Source: Cupriavidus pauculus (GTDB lineage Bacteria > Pseudomonadota > Gammaproteobacteria > Burkholderiales > Burkholderiaceae). Taken from it: DNA of 64,000 nucleotides. The notes beneath the pieces were generated by a model. That model was not told where the DNA came from and searched no databases. It was given only the letters and a program-made list of their open reading frames with translations. Shown one piece after another: positions 54,834 through 64,000 of this stretch; the stretch's first letter is position 1; every line of letters starts with the position of its first letter. The stretch spans positions 248,001 through 312,000 of the forward strand of contig NZ_BPUO01000008.1 in assembly GCF_022179805.1 (NCBI RefSeq). The letters are read 5' to 3'. The translations under genes were made by a program, and so were the position numbers.

Positions 54834-57194
54834 TCAGTCGATCGGGTCCAGCTTCGCTACCGCCAGGGCCAGCCACTTGACGCCGTGGCGCTTGAAATCG
54901 ATATTGGCGCGCGCATCGGCACCCTCGCCTTCCAGCGCCTTGATCTTCCCTTCGCCGAACTTCGTGTGGAACACGTTCTGCCCCACACGGAAGCCCGTGG
55001 CCGCCGCGCGCTTTTCTTCCGCGTAGCTCTTCTTTCCCGTATCCATGCCGCCGGTGGGCTTGCTGCCCGTGTACGGCACGTCCTCGGCGCGCTTGAACCA
55101 GTCGCGGCCCCAGGCGCTGTCGCGCTCCTGGCGCGTCACGCCCTGGTTGCCATACGATGACTGGCCGCCTAGCGGCGTGATCCACTTCAGCGCTTCTTCG
55201 GGCAGTTCCTCGAAGAAGCGCGAACGCACGTGGTAGCGCATCTGGCCATGCAGCACGCGGCTCTGGGCGAAAGACAGGTACAGCCGCTCGCGGGCACGCG
55301 TGATGGCCACATACATCAGCCGGCGTTCTTCCTCCAGGCCATCGGCCTCCATGGCGCTGTTCTCGTGCGGGAACAGGCCCTCTTCCAGCCCGGTGATGAA
55401 CACCGCATTGAATTCCAGGCCCTTGGCGGCGTGGACGGTCATCATCTGCACCGCGTCCTGCCCCGCCTGCGCCTGGTTGTCGCCCGCTTCCAGCGACGCG
55501 TGGGTCAGGAAGGCCACCAACGGGGTCATCACCACCGGAAGCTGCTCCGGGTCCAGCACCTGCTGGTCCTGGTCGCCCTGCGCCAGCGCCGGCACGGCGT
55601 CGCGCCCCACCGGCAGCACGCGTGCCAGCGCGTCGAGGCCGTAGCCGTCTTCCATGACGAAGGCCTGCGCCGCCGTCACCAGTTCCTGCAAGTTCTCGAT
55701 GCGGTCCTGGCCTTCCTTGTCGGCCTGGTAGTGCGTGATCAGTCCGCTGGTATTGGTCACGTACTCGACGGTCTGCGGCAGCGTCATGCGGCTGGTTTCG
55801 GCGCGCATCTGCTCGATCAGGCGCACGAAAGCGGCCAGCGAGCTACCGCCCTTGCCGGCCACGTAAGGCACGGCCTCGGCCAGCGAGCAGTTGTACTGGC
55901 GCGCTGCGTCCTGCAGGTTTTCCAGCGTCTTGGCGCCGATGCCGCGCGTCGGGAAGTTCACCACCCGGCCAAACGCGGCATCGTTGCGCGGATTCTCGAT
56001 CAGTTGCAGGTAGGCCAGCGCGTGCTTGACTTCCAGACGCTCGAAGAAGCGCAGGCCGCCATAGACGCGGTACGGAATGCCGGACGAGAACAGCGCGTGC
56101 TCGATCACCCGCGACTGGGCGTTGCTGCGGTACAGGATGGCGATTTCCGCGCGCGTCACGCCCTGGGCGATCTGGTCGCGGATTTCCTCGACGATCCAGG
56201 ACGCTTCCTGCCCGTCGGAGCCAGCCTGGAACACGCGCACCGGTTCGCCGTGCCCGGCATCGGTGCGCAGGTTCTTGCCCAGCCGGCGCGCGTTGTGGGC
56301 GATCAGGTGGTTCGCGCTGTCCAGGATATGCCCGTGCGAGCGATAGTTCTGCTCCAGCTTGATCAGATGCCGAACACGGAATTCCTGCTCGAAATCGCGC
56401 ATGTTGCCGACGTTGGCACCCCGAAACGCGTAGATGCTCTGGTCGTCGTCGCCCACGGCGAACACTGCAGCCGTATTGCCCGTGCCGTAGCCGGCCAGCA
56501 GCTTGAGCCAGCGGTACTGCAGCACGTTGGTGTCCTGGAATTCGTCGACCAGCACGTGGCGGAAGCGGTGCTGGTAGTGCTGGCGGATCGCGTCGTTGTA
56601 GCGCAGCAGTTCGTAGCAGCGCAGTAGCAGTTCGGCGAAGTCGACCACACCTTCGCGCTGGCACTGTTCGTCGTAGGCCGCGTACAGATCGACGAAGCGG
56701 CGGTTGAAATCGTCGTTGGCCTCGACGTCCGCCGGGCGCAGCCCCTGTTCCTTGGCGTTGTTGATGAAGTACTGCACGCTCTTGGCCGGGTACTTCTCGT
56801 CGTCGACGTTCAGCTGCTTGAGCAGTCGCTTGAGGGCCGAAAGCTGGTCCTGGGTGTCCAGGATGGCAAAGGTCTGGGGCAGCCCGGCATCGCGAAAGTG
56901 CGCCCGCAGCATCCGGTTGCACAGCCCGTGGAACGTGCCGATCCACATGCCGCGCGTATTGATGGGCAGCATCGACGACAGCCGCGTCTGCATTTCCTTG
57001 GCGGCCTTGTTCGTGAAGGTCACGGCCAGGATACCGGCCGGCGACACGCGCCCGTTCTGGATCAGCCAGGCGATGCGGGTGGTCAGCACGCGGGTCTTGC
57101 CACTGCCCGCCCCGGCCAGGATCAGGCCCGGTTCATCCGGCAAAGTGACGGCGGCGAGTTGTTCGGCGTTGAGATTGGCAAGCAGGCTGGACAT
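54834..57194 (-). CDS. uvrD: UvrD-type superfamily I DNA helicase
   Basis: 3'-5' DNA helicase in nucleotide-excision and mismatch repair, 786 residues. Motifs in order: GAGSGKTRVL (Walker A), AVTFTNKAAKEM (Ia), VDEFQDTN (II), GDDDQSIYAFRGA (III), LEQNYRS (IV), TVHAAKGLEFNAVFI (V) and YVAITRARERLYL (VI). The C-terminal segment includes VGQNVFHTKFGEGKI, typical of UvrD/PcrA. It is divergent from valS. A TATAAT lies upstream on this strand at 57223-57228. Confidence 0.94.
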   Translation of the reverse strand: MSSLLANLNAEQLAAVTLPDEPGLILAGAGSGKTRVLTTRIAWLIQNGRVSPAGILAVTFTNKAAKEMQTRLSSMLPINTRGMWIGTFHGLCNRMLRAHFRDAGLPQTFAILDTQDQLSALKRLLKQLNVDDEKYPAKSVQYFINNAKEQGLRPADVEANDDFNRRFVDLYAAYDEQCQREGVVDFAELLLRCYELLRYNDAIRQHYQHRFRHVLVDEFQDTNVLQYRWLKLLAGYGTGNTAAVFAVGDDDQSIYAFRGANVGNMRDFEQEFRVRHLIKLEQNYRSHGHILDSANHLIAHNARRLGKNLRTDAGHGEPVRVFQAGSDGQEASWIVEEIRDQIAQGVTRAEIAILYRSNAQSRVIEHALFSSGIPYRVYGGLRFFERLEVKHALAYLQLIENPRNDAAFGRVVNFPTRGIGAKTLENLQDAARQYNCSLAEAVPYVAGKGGSSLAAFVRLIEQMRAETSRMTLPQTVEYVTNTSGLITHYQADKEGQDRIENLQELVTAAQAFVMEDGYGLDALARVLPVGRDAVPALAQGDQDQQVLDPEQLPVVMTPLVAFLTHASLEAGDNQAQAGQDAVQMMTVHAAKGLEFNAVFITGLEEGLFPHENSAMEADGLEEERRLMYVAITRARERLYLSFAQSRVLHGQMRYHVRSRFFEELPEEALKWITPLGGQSSYGNQGVTRQERDSAWGRDWFKRAEDVPYTGSKPTGGMDTGKKSYAEEKRAAATGFRVGQNVFHTKFGEGKIKALEGEGADARANIDFKRHGVKWLALAVAKLDPID

Positions 57195-57222
57195 CGGATC
57201 GGGGCCGGTAAATTAGCCGGCA

Positions 57223-57228
57223 ATTATA
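57223..57228 (-). promoter_or_regulatory. TATAAT -10-like hexamer for uvrD
   Basis: A perfect TATAAT on the minus strand, 29 bases before the uvrD ATG. The -35 region at the usual spacing is poor (GGATTC). Confidence 0.35.
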
Positions 57229-57313
57229 CCGGCGGCCACCGGCCCGAATCCGTCACGAGACCCCGCCGGGGGGCGCCTGGGGGCCCAAATGCCCACCGGC
57301 ACGCCGGCTCCCC

Positions 57314-57319
57314 TATAAT
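57314..57319 (+). promoter_or_regulatory. TATAAT -10-like hexamer for valS
   Basis: A perfect TATAAT about 95 bases before the valS ATG. No good -35 hexamer lies 16-18 bases upstream; an extended or activated promoter is possible. Confidence 0.4.
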
Positions 57320-57412
57320 TTGACGTTTTCCCGGCCGTGCGCCGTGGCGCCTGCGCGCCGTTGCCGGCCCCGGGCCCTGTCCAGTCTCCCACGCATCCCA
57401 AGACATCCGAGC

Positions 57413-60280
57413 ATGACCGCAGAAGACCAGTCCCTCGCCAAGAGCTTCGAACCCGCCGCCATCGAGGCGAAATGGGGCCCAGAATGGGAGCGCCGCGGCA
57501 TCGCCCAGCCCACTTTCGACCCGAATCGCCCTGATTTCGCCATCCAGCTGCCGCCGCCCAATGTGACCGGCACGCTGCACATGGGCCACGCGTTCAACCA
57601 GACGATCATGGACGGCCTGGCGCGCCATGCGCGCATGCGCGGCGCCAACACGCTGTGGGTGCCGGGCACCGACCACGCCGGTATCGCCACGCAGATCGTG
57701 GTGGAACGCCAGCTCGAGGCGCAGGGCGTGTCGCGCCATGACCTGGGCCGCGAGAAGTTCACCGAGAAGGTCTGGGCCTGGAAGGAAGAGTCGGGTTCCA
57801 CCATCACGCGCCAGGTGCGCCGCATGGGGGCATCGATCGACTGGACGCGTGAGTACTTCACGATGTCGCCCGAGATGTCGAAGGCCGTGACCGAGGTGTT
57901 CGTGCGCCTGTACGAGCAGGGCCTGATCTACCGTGGCAAGCGCCTGGTGAACTGGGATCCGGTGCTGGGCACGGCCGTGTCCGACCTGGAAGTGGACAGC
58001 GTCGAGGAAGAAGGCTCGCTCTGGCACATCCACTACCCGCTGGCCGAGCCCGACACCGTGCGCGGCCTGACCCACCTGACCGTGGCCACCACGCGCCCCG
58101 AGACGATGCTGGGCGATACGGCCGTGATGGTGCACCCCGAGGACGAGCGCTACGCGCACCTGATCGGCAAGTTCGTGCACCTGCCGTTGACCGATCGCAA
58201 GATCCCGGTGATTGCCGACGAATACGTCGACCGCGAGTTCGGCACCGGCGTGGTCAAGGTGACCCCGGGCCACGACTTCAACGACTACGCCGTTGGTCAG
58301 CGCCATAACCTGCCCCAACTGTCGATCCTGACGCTGGACGCGAAGATCGTGGCCGATGCCCCGGCCGCCTACGCCGGCATGGACCGTTTCGACGCCCGCA
58401 AGCAGATGGTCGACGACCTGAAGACGCAGGGCCTGCTGGGCGAGGTCAAGAAGCACAAGCTGATGGTGCCGCGCAGCGAGCGCACCAGCAGCGTGATCGA
58501 GCCGATGCTGACCGATCAGTGGTTCGTCGCCATGAGCAAGCCGGCGCCGGAAGGCACGTTCTATCCGGGCCGGTCGATCGCCGACGTGGCGCTGGACGCC
58601 GTGCAGAGCGGCGAGATCAAGCTCGTGCCCGAGAACTGGAACAGCACCTACAACCAGTGGCTAGCCAACATCCAGGACTGGTGTATCAGCCGCCAACTGT
58701 GGTGGGGCCATCAGATCCCAGCCTGGTACGACGAAGCCGGCAAGGTGTTCGTGGCACGCACCGAGGAAGAAGCCCTCGCCAAGGCCCAGGCGGCCGGCAG
58801 CACGGGCGCGCTGCGCCGCGAGGAAGACGTGCTGGACACGTGGTTCTCGTCCGCGCTGGTTCCGTTCTCGTCGCTGGGCTGGCCCGCGGAAACGCCGGAG
58901 CTCAAGCACTTCCTGCCGTCGTCGGTGCTGGTGACCGGCTACGACATCATCTTCTTCTGGGTGGCGCGCATGGTCATGATGACCAAGCACTTCACCGGCC
59001 AGGTGCCGTTCCACACCGTGTACGTGCACGGCCTGGTGCGCGACTCCGAAGGCAAGAAGATGAGCAAGTCCGAGGGCAACACGCTCGACCCGGTGGACCT
59101 GATCGACGGGATCGAACTGGACCCGCTGCTCAAGAAGCGCACCACGGGCCTGCGTCGTCCGAAGGATGCGCCGAAGATCGAGGCCAAGACGAAGAAGGAA
59201 TTCCCGGACGGCATTCCGGCCTTCGGCGCCGACGCGCTGCGCTTCACGTTTGCGTCGCTGGCCACGCTGGGCCGCAACATCAATTTCGATACGGGCCGCT
59301 GCGAGGGTTACCGCAACTTCTGCAACAAGCTCTGGAACGCCACGCGTTTCGTGCTGATGAACACCGAGGGCCAAGATTGCGGCATGGGCCCGTGCAACGA
59401 CGACTGCGGCCCGGACGGCTACCTGCATTTCTCGCAGGCCGACCGCTGGATCGTGTCGCTGCTGCAGCGCGTGGAAACCGAAGTCGAAAAGGGATTCAAC
59501 GAATACCGCTTCGACAATATCGCCAGCGCGATCTACAAATTCGTCTGGGACGAATACTGCGACTGGTACCTGGAACTGGCCAAGGTGCAGATTCAGACCG
59601 GTACGCCGGCGCAACAGCGCGCCACGCGCCGCACGCTGCTGCGCGTGCTGGAAACCGTGCTGCGCCTGGCCCACCCGGTCATTCCGTTCATCACCGAGGA
59701 ACTGTGGCAGAAGGTGGCTCCCCTGGCCGACCGCGCCAAGGGCGACGGCAGCGAAACCATCGCCACGCAGCCGTATCCGCTGCCGGCCGTGGCCAAGATC
59801 GACGAAGCCGCCGAAGCCTGGGTTGCGCAACTGAAGGCTCTGGTGGACGCTTGCCGCAACCTGCGTGGCGAGATGAACATCTCGCCGGCCCAGCGCATTC
59901 CGCTCTATGCGCACGGCGACAGCGCGTTCCTGAAGGAAGCCGCGGCGCAGGTGCAGGCGCTTGCGAAACTTTCCGAGGTCAAGGTGTTCGAAGACGAGAC
60001 CGAGCTGCAACGCGAGGGGGCTGGCGCCCCGGTGGCCATCGTCGGCAACAATCACCTGCTGCTCAAGATCGAGATCGACGTGGTGGCAGAACGCGCCCGC
60101 CTGTCGAAGGAAGTTGAGCGGATCGCGGGCGAGATCGGAAAGTGTCGTGGCAAACTCTCCAACGAGAGCTTTGTTGCCAAGGCTCCTCCGGCCGTCGTGG
60201 CACAGGAAACCCAGCGTCTGTCGGATTTCGAGCAGATGCTGGCCAAGCTGCAGGATCAACTACAGCGTCTGCCGTCCTGA
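57413..60280 (+). CDS. valS: ValS, valyl-tRNA synthetase
   Basis: Class I aminoacyl-tRNA synthetase charging tRNA-Val, 955 residues. It has HMGH (residues 56-59, the HIGH site), a long CP1 editing domain, KMSKS (residues 549-553), a helical anticodon-binding domain and a C-terminal coiled coil (about the last 60 residues, [19 protein letters not shown]). The ATG at 57413 starts the family-like [20 protein letters not shown]. No T-box is expected in this group and none was seen. Confidence 0.96.
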   Translation: MTAEDQSLAKSFEPAAIEAKWGPEWERRGIAQPTFDPNRPDFAIQLPPPNVTGTLHMGHAFNQTIMDGLARHARMRGANTLWVPGTDHAGIATQIVVERQLEAQGVSRHDLGREKFTEKVWAWKEESGSTITRQVRRMGASIDWTREYFTMSPEMSKAVTEVFVRLYEQGLIYRGKRLVNWDPVLGTAVSDLEVDSVEEEGSLWHIHYPLAEPDTVRGLTHLTVATTRPETMLGDTAVMVHPEDERYAHLIGKFVHLPLTDRKIPVIADEYVDREFGTGVVKVTPGHDFNDYAVGQRHNLPQLSILTLDAKIVADAPAAYAGMDRFDARKQMVDDLKTQGLLGEVKKHKLMVPRSERTSSVIEPMLTDQWFVAMSKPAPEGTFYPGRSIADVALDAVQSGEIKLVPENWNSTYNQWLANIQDWCISRQLWWGHQIPAWYDEAGKVFVARTEEEALAKAQAAGSTGALRREEDVLDTWFSSALVPFSSLGWPAETPELKHFLPSSVLVTGYDIIFFWVARMVMMTKHFTGQVPFHTVYVHGLVRDSEGKKMSKSEGNTLDPVDLIDGIELDPLLKKRTTGLRRPKDAPKIEAKTKKEFPDGIPAFGADALRFTFASLATLGRNINFDTGRCEGYRNFCNKLWNATRFVLMNTEGQDCGMGPCNDDCGPDGYLHFSQADRWIVSLLQRVETEVEKGFNEYRFDNIASAIYKFVWDEYCDWYLELAKVQIQTGTPAQQRATRRTLLRVLETVLRLAHPVIPFITEELWQKVAPLADRAKGDGSETIATQPYPLPAVAKIDEAAEAWVAQLKALVDACRNLRGEMNISPAQRIPLYAHGDSAFLKEAAAQVQALAKLSEVKVFEDETELQREGAGAPVAIVGNNHLLLKIEIDVVAERARLSKEVERIAGEIGKCRGKLSNESFVAKAPPAVVAQETQRLSDFEQMLAKLQDQLQRLPS

Positions 60281-60383
60281 AGTGACGGTCTCGCCCGTCC
60301 GGCGATGTAAGTCGGACGGAGCCTGACAGACGACCTTCCCCACGTGCGGCACGGTATTACACCGGATTGAAAAGGAAGCTGAA

Positions 60384-61259
60384 ATGGAAAACCGCGTCAC
60401 CAAGGCCGTCTTTCCCGTTGCCGGGCTAGGCACACGTTTCTTGCCCGCCACCAAGGCGAGCCCCAAGGAAATGCTGCCAGTGGTGGACAAGCCGCTGATC
60501 CAGTACGCCGTGGAAGAAGCCATCGCCGCGGGCATCAACGAAATGATCTTTGTCACGGGCCGCTCCAAGCGCGCCATCGAGGATCATTTCGACAAGGCCT
60601 ACGAGCTGGAAATGGAGCTGGAAGCCAAGAACAAGCAGGCTCTGCTCGATGTCGTGCGGTCCATCAAGCCGAAGGACGTGGAGTGTTTCTACGTGCGCCA
60701 GCCCGAAGCGCTGGGCCTGGGCCATGCAGTGCTGTGCGCCGCCCGCCTGGTTGGCGATGCACCGTTCGCGGTGATGCTGGCCGATGACCTGCTCGACGGC
60801 GAAAGCAACGAGCCCGTGATGAAGCAGATGGTGGATATCTACAACCACTACAACTGCTCCGTGCTGGGCGTCGAGGAAATCTCCCCCGAACAAAGCCGTT
60901 CCTATGGCGTGGTCGATGGCCGCGAATGGGACGAACGCGTGATCAAGATGTCCGGCATCATCGAGAAGCCGGCGCCCGAGAATGCCCCGTCGAACCTTGG
61001 CGTGGTGGGCCGCTACATCCTGACGCCGCGCATTTTCGAACACATCCGCCAGCTCAAGCCGGGCGCCGGCGGCGAGTTCCAGCTCACTGACGCCATCCAG
61101 GCCATGCTGGACCAGGAGCAGGTGCTGGCCTATCGCTACAAGGGCGTGCGCTACGACTGCGGCAGCAAGCTCGGCTACCTGAAGGCCACCGTGGAGTTTG
61201 CCCTCAAGCACCCGGAAGTCCGCGACGAATTCAGTTCGTACCTGGCACAGCGCGGCTGA
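60384..61259 (+). CDS. galU: GalU, UTP-glucose-1-phosphate uridylyltransferase
   Basis: Makes UDP-glucose for lipopolysaccharide and exopolysaccharide, 291 residues. It has the nucleotide-binding [17 protein letters not shown] near residues 12-28, [25 protein letters not shown] and [15 protein letters not shown] at the end. A strong terminator follows the stop. Confidence 0.95.
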   Translation: MENRVTKAVFPVAGLGTRFLPATKASPKEMLPVVDKPLIQYAVEEAIAAGINEMIFVTGRSKRAIEDHFDKAYELEMELEAKNKQALLDVVRSIKPKDVECFYVRQPEALGLGHAVLCAARLVGDAPFAVMLADDLLDGESNEPVMKQMVDIYNHYNCSVLGVEEISPEQSRSYGVVDGREWDERVIKMSGIIEKPAPENAPSNLGVVGRYILTPRIFEHIRQLKPGAGGEFQLTDAIQAMLDQEQVLAYRYKGVRYDCGSKLGYLKATVEFALKHPEVRDEFSSYLAQRG

Positions 61260-61287
61260 TGGTCTGAGTGCGCTGGCTTCGGGCCAT

Positions 61288-61320
61288 AAAAAAACCGCCT
61301 CTTCGTGAGGCGGTTTTTTT
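61288..61320. terminator. Bidirectional Rho-independent terminator
   Basis: ACCGCCTC (61294-61301) pairs with GAGGCGGT (61307-61314) with a five-base loop. Seven A precede and seven T follow, so it can end galU on the plus strand and the TusA-like gene on the minus strand. Confidence 0.88.
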
Positions 61321-61334
61321 ATGTGCGTGCTCGT

Positions 61335-61562
61335 TCAGCGGCGCTTCATGAAGAACACGAACACCTTGTCCACTTCGGCGTGCGAAAGCAGTTCGTTGCC
61401 GGTCTGCTTGGCGAATGCCTGGAAGTCGCGCGTGGCGCCGGGGTCGGTGGCCAGGACCTTGAGCACCTCGCCGCTGGCCATATCGGCCAGTGCCTTCTTG
61501 GTCCGCAGGATCGGCAGCGGGCAATTCAGGCCGCGTGCATCCACTTCTTTCTGGAAGTCCAT
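61335..61562 (-). CDS. TusA/SirA-like sulfur-carrier protein
   Basis: Small protein of 75 residues with the TusA signature LNCPLPILRTKKAL; C14 is the persulfide site. It may hand sulfur to tRNA thiolation or other acceptors. The ATG at 61562 is preferred over a GTG nine bases upstream because AAGGTGAG lies four bases before it. It lies between galU and the Nudix gene. Confidence 0.88.
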   Translation of the reverse strand: MDFQKEVDARGLNCPLPILRTKKALADMASGEVLKVLATDPGATRDFQAFAKQTGNELLSHAEVDKVFVFFMKRR

Positions 61563-61574
61563 TCCTCTCACCTT

Positions 61575-62171
61575 CTATTTCTGATTGATGCCGTATTGTA
61601 GCGAAGCGCTGACCAGGCCAAAGTCGGTGGGCCGGCGCGGGTCCGGGATGTCCTCGCCGGTGGCGCGGTCGAAGAAGCGTACCGGCATGCCTCGGCGCTC
61701 GAGGAAGTCGGCCACGGCAAACCCGGTGCCGGCGTTCCAGATCCGCATGTTCTCCGGTGCCACGAGCTTGTACTCGGCCAGTTCCTCCGACAACCTGATG
61801 TCCCCTTCGGCGCGTACGTGATAGGCGATGATCAGTTCATTCTTGCGCATGAACTCGTAGACGCCGATCAGCGACGCCGACACCGTGTCGAGATTGGTCT
61901 CTTCTTTCAGCTCGCGCGCCACGCCTAGTTCCGGCGTTTCGTCGCGCTCCATGAATCCGGTAACCAGCGCGAACATCTTCTCTGGCCACGCGGCGTTGCG
62001 CGCCAGCAGCAGTTTCCCTTCGTACTCGACCACGGCAGCCAGCACCGGCAGCGGGTTGTCCCAATGTACGAAGCCGCAGCCGTCCTGCACGCAGGCATGA
62101 CGAAAGCGCCCGGACATCGGCAGGTGCTCAAGCTCCGCGCCGCATTGGGGGCAGAATCGATAGGGTTGCAT
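61575..62171 (-). CDS. Nudix hydrolase with N-terminal zinc ribbon
   Basis: Predicted nucleotide or NAD-type pyrophosphatase, 198 residues. The N-terminal CPQC...C...C (C7, C10, C27, C32) resembles the NudC zinc ribbon. The Nudix box lies near residues 71-93 and reads G-x5-E-x7-RELKEETNL, with N in place of the usual Gly near its end. It is separated from the TusA-like gene by 12 bases, so the two may form an operon. The exact substrate cannot be deduced. Confidence 0.85.
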   Translation of the reverse strand: MQPYRFCPQCGAELEHLPMSGRFRHACVQDGCGFVHWDNPLPVLAAVVEYEGKLLLARNAAWPEKMFALVTGFMERDETPELGVARELKEETNLDTVSASLIGVYEFMRKNELIIAYHVRAEGDIRLSEELAEYKLVAPENMRIWNAGTGFAVADFLERRGMPVRFFDRATGEDIPDPRRPTDFGLVSASLQYGINQK

Positions 62172-62227
62172 CGTGGGGGCTCCTGAGTTTTCTGGTTATC
62201 GTCGTGGGCAGTCTGGCAAATTAGCCA

Positions 62228-63277
62228 TCAGCCGCACGCGGCACGAATATCGGCGGCGAACGCCTCGACCGTTTCCGGCTGCAGGTCCCACGCGCACATC
62301 AGCCGGCAGCCGCCCGCGCCAATGAACGTGTAGAACAGCCAGCCCTTGGCGCGCAGCGTTTCGATAGCCGGCAGCGGCAGCTCGGCAAACACGGCGTTGG
62401 CGTCTGTGGGGAACATGATGCGAACGCCCGGCACATCGGCGATGCGCTGCGCCAGCAGCGTCGCCATCGCATTGGCATGGCGCCCGTTCTTGAGCCACAC
62501 ATCGTTTTCCAGCATGCCAAGCCACGGCGCCGAGATGAAACGCATCTTGGACGCCAGGTGACCGGCCTGCTTGACCCGGTACGCAAAATCCTCGGCCAGC
62601 CGGCGATCGAAGAACACCACGGCCTCGCCCACGGGCAAGCCGTTCTTGGTGCCGCCGAAACACAGCACGTCCACGCCGGCGCGCCAGGTGATTTCGGACG
62701 GATGCACGCCCAGCGACGCCACGGCGTTGGCAAAACGCGCGCCATCCATATGCACGCGCAATTGGCGGCGCTTGGCGATGGCGGCAATGGCGCGCACTTC
62801 GTCCACGGTGTAGACCGTACCCACCTCGGTGGCCTGCGTCAGCGATACCACGCGCGGCTTCGGGTAGTGAATGTCCGTGCGGCGCGTGACCAGTTGCTCC
62901 ACGGCATCGGGCGTGAGCTTGCCGTTCTCGCCGGCAGCGGTCAGCAGCTTCGAGCCGTTGGAGAAGAACTGCGGCGCGCCGCATTCGTCCGTCTCGATAT
63001 GCGCCAGCTCGTGGCAGATCACCGAGTGGTACGACTGGCACAGCGACGACAGCGCCAACGAATTGGCGGCCGTGCCGTTGAAGACGAAGAAGACCTCGCA
63101 ATCGGTCTGGAACAGGTCGCGAATGCGATCGCACACCTTTTGCGTCCAACTATCGTCGCCGTAGGCTTTCTCGTGGCCGGTGGCGTTGGCCTCAAGAAAG
63201 TACTTCAGCGATTCCGGGCAAAAGCCCGCGTAGTTGTCGGAGGCGAACTGCTGCATGGTGGAAACTGCGGAGGTCAT
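62228..63277 (-). CDS. ltaE: Low-specificity L-threonine aldolase
   Basis: PLP-dependent enzyme splitting L-threonine or L-allo-threonine to glycine and acetaldehyde, 349 residues. It has FASDNYAGFCPESLKYF at the start, HMDGARFANA with the PLP-binding Asp and CFGGTKNGLPVGEA with the Schiff-base lysine. The ATG at 63277 gives a normal length; the ATG at 63256 is also possible. It lies 21 bases downstream of the tautomerase gene on the same strand. Confidence 0.9.
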   Translation of the reverse strand: MTSAVSTMQQFASDNYAGFCPESLKYFLEANATGHEKAYGDDSWTQKVCDRIRDLFQTDCEVFFVFNGTAANSLALSSLCQSYHSVICHELAHIETDECGAPQFFSNGSKLLTAAGENGKLTPDAVEQLVTRRTDIHYPKPRVVSLTQATEVGTVYTVDEVRAIAAIAKRRQLRVHMDGARFANAVASLGVHPSEITWRAGVDVLCFGGTKNGLPVGEAVVFFDRRLAEDFAYRVKQAGHLASKMRFISAPWLGMLENDVWLKNGRHANAMATLLAQRIADVPGVRIMFPTDANAVFAELPLPAIETLRAKGWLFYTFIGAGGCRLMCAWDLQPETVEAFAADIRAACG

Positions 63278-63298
63278 CGGTTCAAGCCTTACCCTGGA

Positions 63299-63487
63299 TT
63301 ACTTCTTGTCGAGCCAGAGCTCACCGCCGGTGGCCCAGTTCTCTTTCTTGATGTCGGTGATGATGATGTCGACGGCGCCGGCCGAGCAGCCCAGCGTCTC
63401 GCACGTGACGCGCGTGATTTCCTCGACGAACTTGCGCTTCTGGTCAACAGTACGGCCTTCGAACATCTCTACGTGAAACGTGGGCAT
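63299..63487 (-). CDS. 4-oxalocrotonate tautomerase family protein
   Basis: 62-residue small tautomerase. Removing the start Met leaves the catalytic N-terminal proline (MPTFHVEMFEGRTVDQKRK). AAGGAG lies seven bases before the ATG. Its neighbours, a threonine aldolase and a class II aldolase, hint at a small catabolic unit for sugar or hydroxy acids; the pathway is not identified. Confidence 0.85.
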   Translation of the reverse strand: MPTFHVEMFEGRTVDQKRKFVEEITRVTCETLGCSAGAVDIIITDIKKENWATGGELWLDKK

Positions 63488-63522
63488 TGCATGACTCCTT
63501 TGGTCTTTGGTATTGATGTTGT

Positions 63523-64000
63523 TCAGTCTTTGTAGGTGGGATCGATTCTGTCGAGCCGGCGCAGCAGCGCGGGCCACTCCATCACGCCCTCGATCGCGCC
63601 ATCGTCGAAAAGCTGCAGCGAGGTCTTGTCCGCAATGGCCGGCGGCGGCTGAACGGTGCCGCTGCCAAGCTGGGCACCAAGCTGGATCTCGCACGCCTTG
63701 ATCAGCGTGGCCATCAGTACATAGGCCTCCGCCACGGTGCGCCCCACGGTTAGTGTGCCGTGATTGCGCAGCAGCATGGCTGGATGATCGCCCAGCGACG
63801 CCGTCAGGCGCGCGCCCTCGGCTGGCGTGAAAGCCAGGCCCTCGTAGTCGTGGTAGGCCATCCGGCCATGAAAGCGCAACGCGTGCTGCGACAGCGGCAG
63901 CAGGCCGTCGGCCTGCGCGGACACCGCAATGCCGGCCGTGTTGTGCAGGTGCATCACGCAATGCGCATCAGGGCGCGCCGCGTGCACGGCCGCATGCAGT
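63523..64000 (-). CDS. Class II aldolase/adducin family protein (5' end outside window)
   Basis: C-terminal part, about 159 residues, of a zinc-dependent class II aldolase or decarboxylase-like enzyme. The metal-binding HLHNTAGIAVSAQ segment and the RNHGTLTVGRTVAEAYV region are present. The gene starts beyond the window edge. It is upstream of the tautomerase and aldolase genes in transcription order, with a 35-base gap. Confidence 0.82.
   Translation of the reverse strand, partial: LHAAVHAARPDAHCVMHLHNTAGIAVSAQADGLLPLSQHALRFHGRMAYHDYEGLAFTPAEGARLTASLGDHPAMLLRNHGTLTVGRTVAEAYVLMATLIKACEIQLGAQLGSGTVQPPPAIADKTSLQLFDDGAIEGVMEWPALLRRLDRIDPTYKD

Overview
The window is about 64 kb of high-GC DNA. 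Its gene content and order point to the main chromosome of a Cupriavidus- or Ralstonia-like member of the Burkholderiaceae. Supporting signs are the dnaG-rpoD block, polA, valS, dxs-ispA-xseB, an APH-type homoserine kinase, a Bug-family binding protein, a D-threonate-type kinase/PdxA2 cluster and a clade I nos cluster. This assignment is inference; no 16S gene or other taxonomic marker is present.

Layout. 1-1.2 kb: N-terminal part of an RhlE-like DEAD-box helicase. 1.5-3.1 kb: a Tat-exported PhoD-type phosphatase. 3.2-6.9 kb: Bug binding protein and single-chain CoA-transferase, divergent from an IclR regulator, with a perfect-arm palindrome between them. 7.0-7.7 kb: a glutathione S-transferase. 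7.9-12.0 kb: a four-gene acid-sugar operon (KdgT-type permease, DUF1537 kinase, PdxA2 dehydrogenase, DeoR regulator) preceded by a dense run of GATCA boxes. 12.0-21.0 kb: the nitrous oxide reductase locus, nosX divergent from nosZRDFYL, with one FNR-type box between them. 21.2-25.0 kb: an autotransporter broken by three frameshifts. 25.0-26.5 kb: a chemoreceptor with a histidine-rich membrane sensor. 26.6-34.6 kb: a CAU tRNA, then rpoD, dnaG and yqeY, an HI0933-family flavoprotein, and divergent tsaD. 34.7-36.8 kb: a second PhoD-type phosphatase, followed by a long inverted repeat. 36.9-41.2 kb: folE2 and the dxs-ispA-xseB group. 41.6-44.8 kb: an orphan Rieske oxygenase, a DMT exporter and a sulfurtransferase. 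44.8-48.2 kb: a ZIP transporter, a Tat-exported dienelactone hydrolase and NDH-2. 48.4-57.2 kb: polA, a LOG-family protein, a DUF2782 protein, thrB, a BPSS1780-type membrane protein and uvrD. 57.4-61.3 kb: valS and galU. 61.3-64 kb: TusA-like protein, Nudix hydrolase, threonine aldolase, tautomerase and a partial class II aldolase.

How the genes work together. The nos genes form a near-complete N2O-respiration module. NosZ is the catalyst, NosR the FMN/Fe-S electron donor, NosX the flavin transferase for NosR, NosD/F/Y the maturation ABC system and NosL the copper chaperone. The start and stop codons of nosR-nosD-nosF-nosY-nosL overlap, and the FNR-type site lies where a class II activator would bind. 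The acid-sugar operon fits uptake of a four-carbon sugar acid, 4-phosphorylation and oxidative decarboxylation to dihydroxyacetone phosphate. The rest is mainly housekeeping with scattered catabolic genes.

No defence system, CRISPR array, prophage or insertion sequence was seen. The observations most worth a second look are: the three-frameshift autotransporter; the GATCA operator array shared by the permease operon and its DeoR gene; the chemoreceptor's His-rich membrane domain; the AT-hook-like motif in a roughly 230-residue N-terminal extension of RpoD; the ZIP gene whose first membrane helix has no start codon; and the leader hairpins upstream of the DMT exporter and the Rieske oxygenase.
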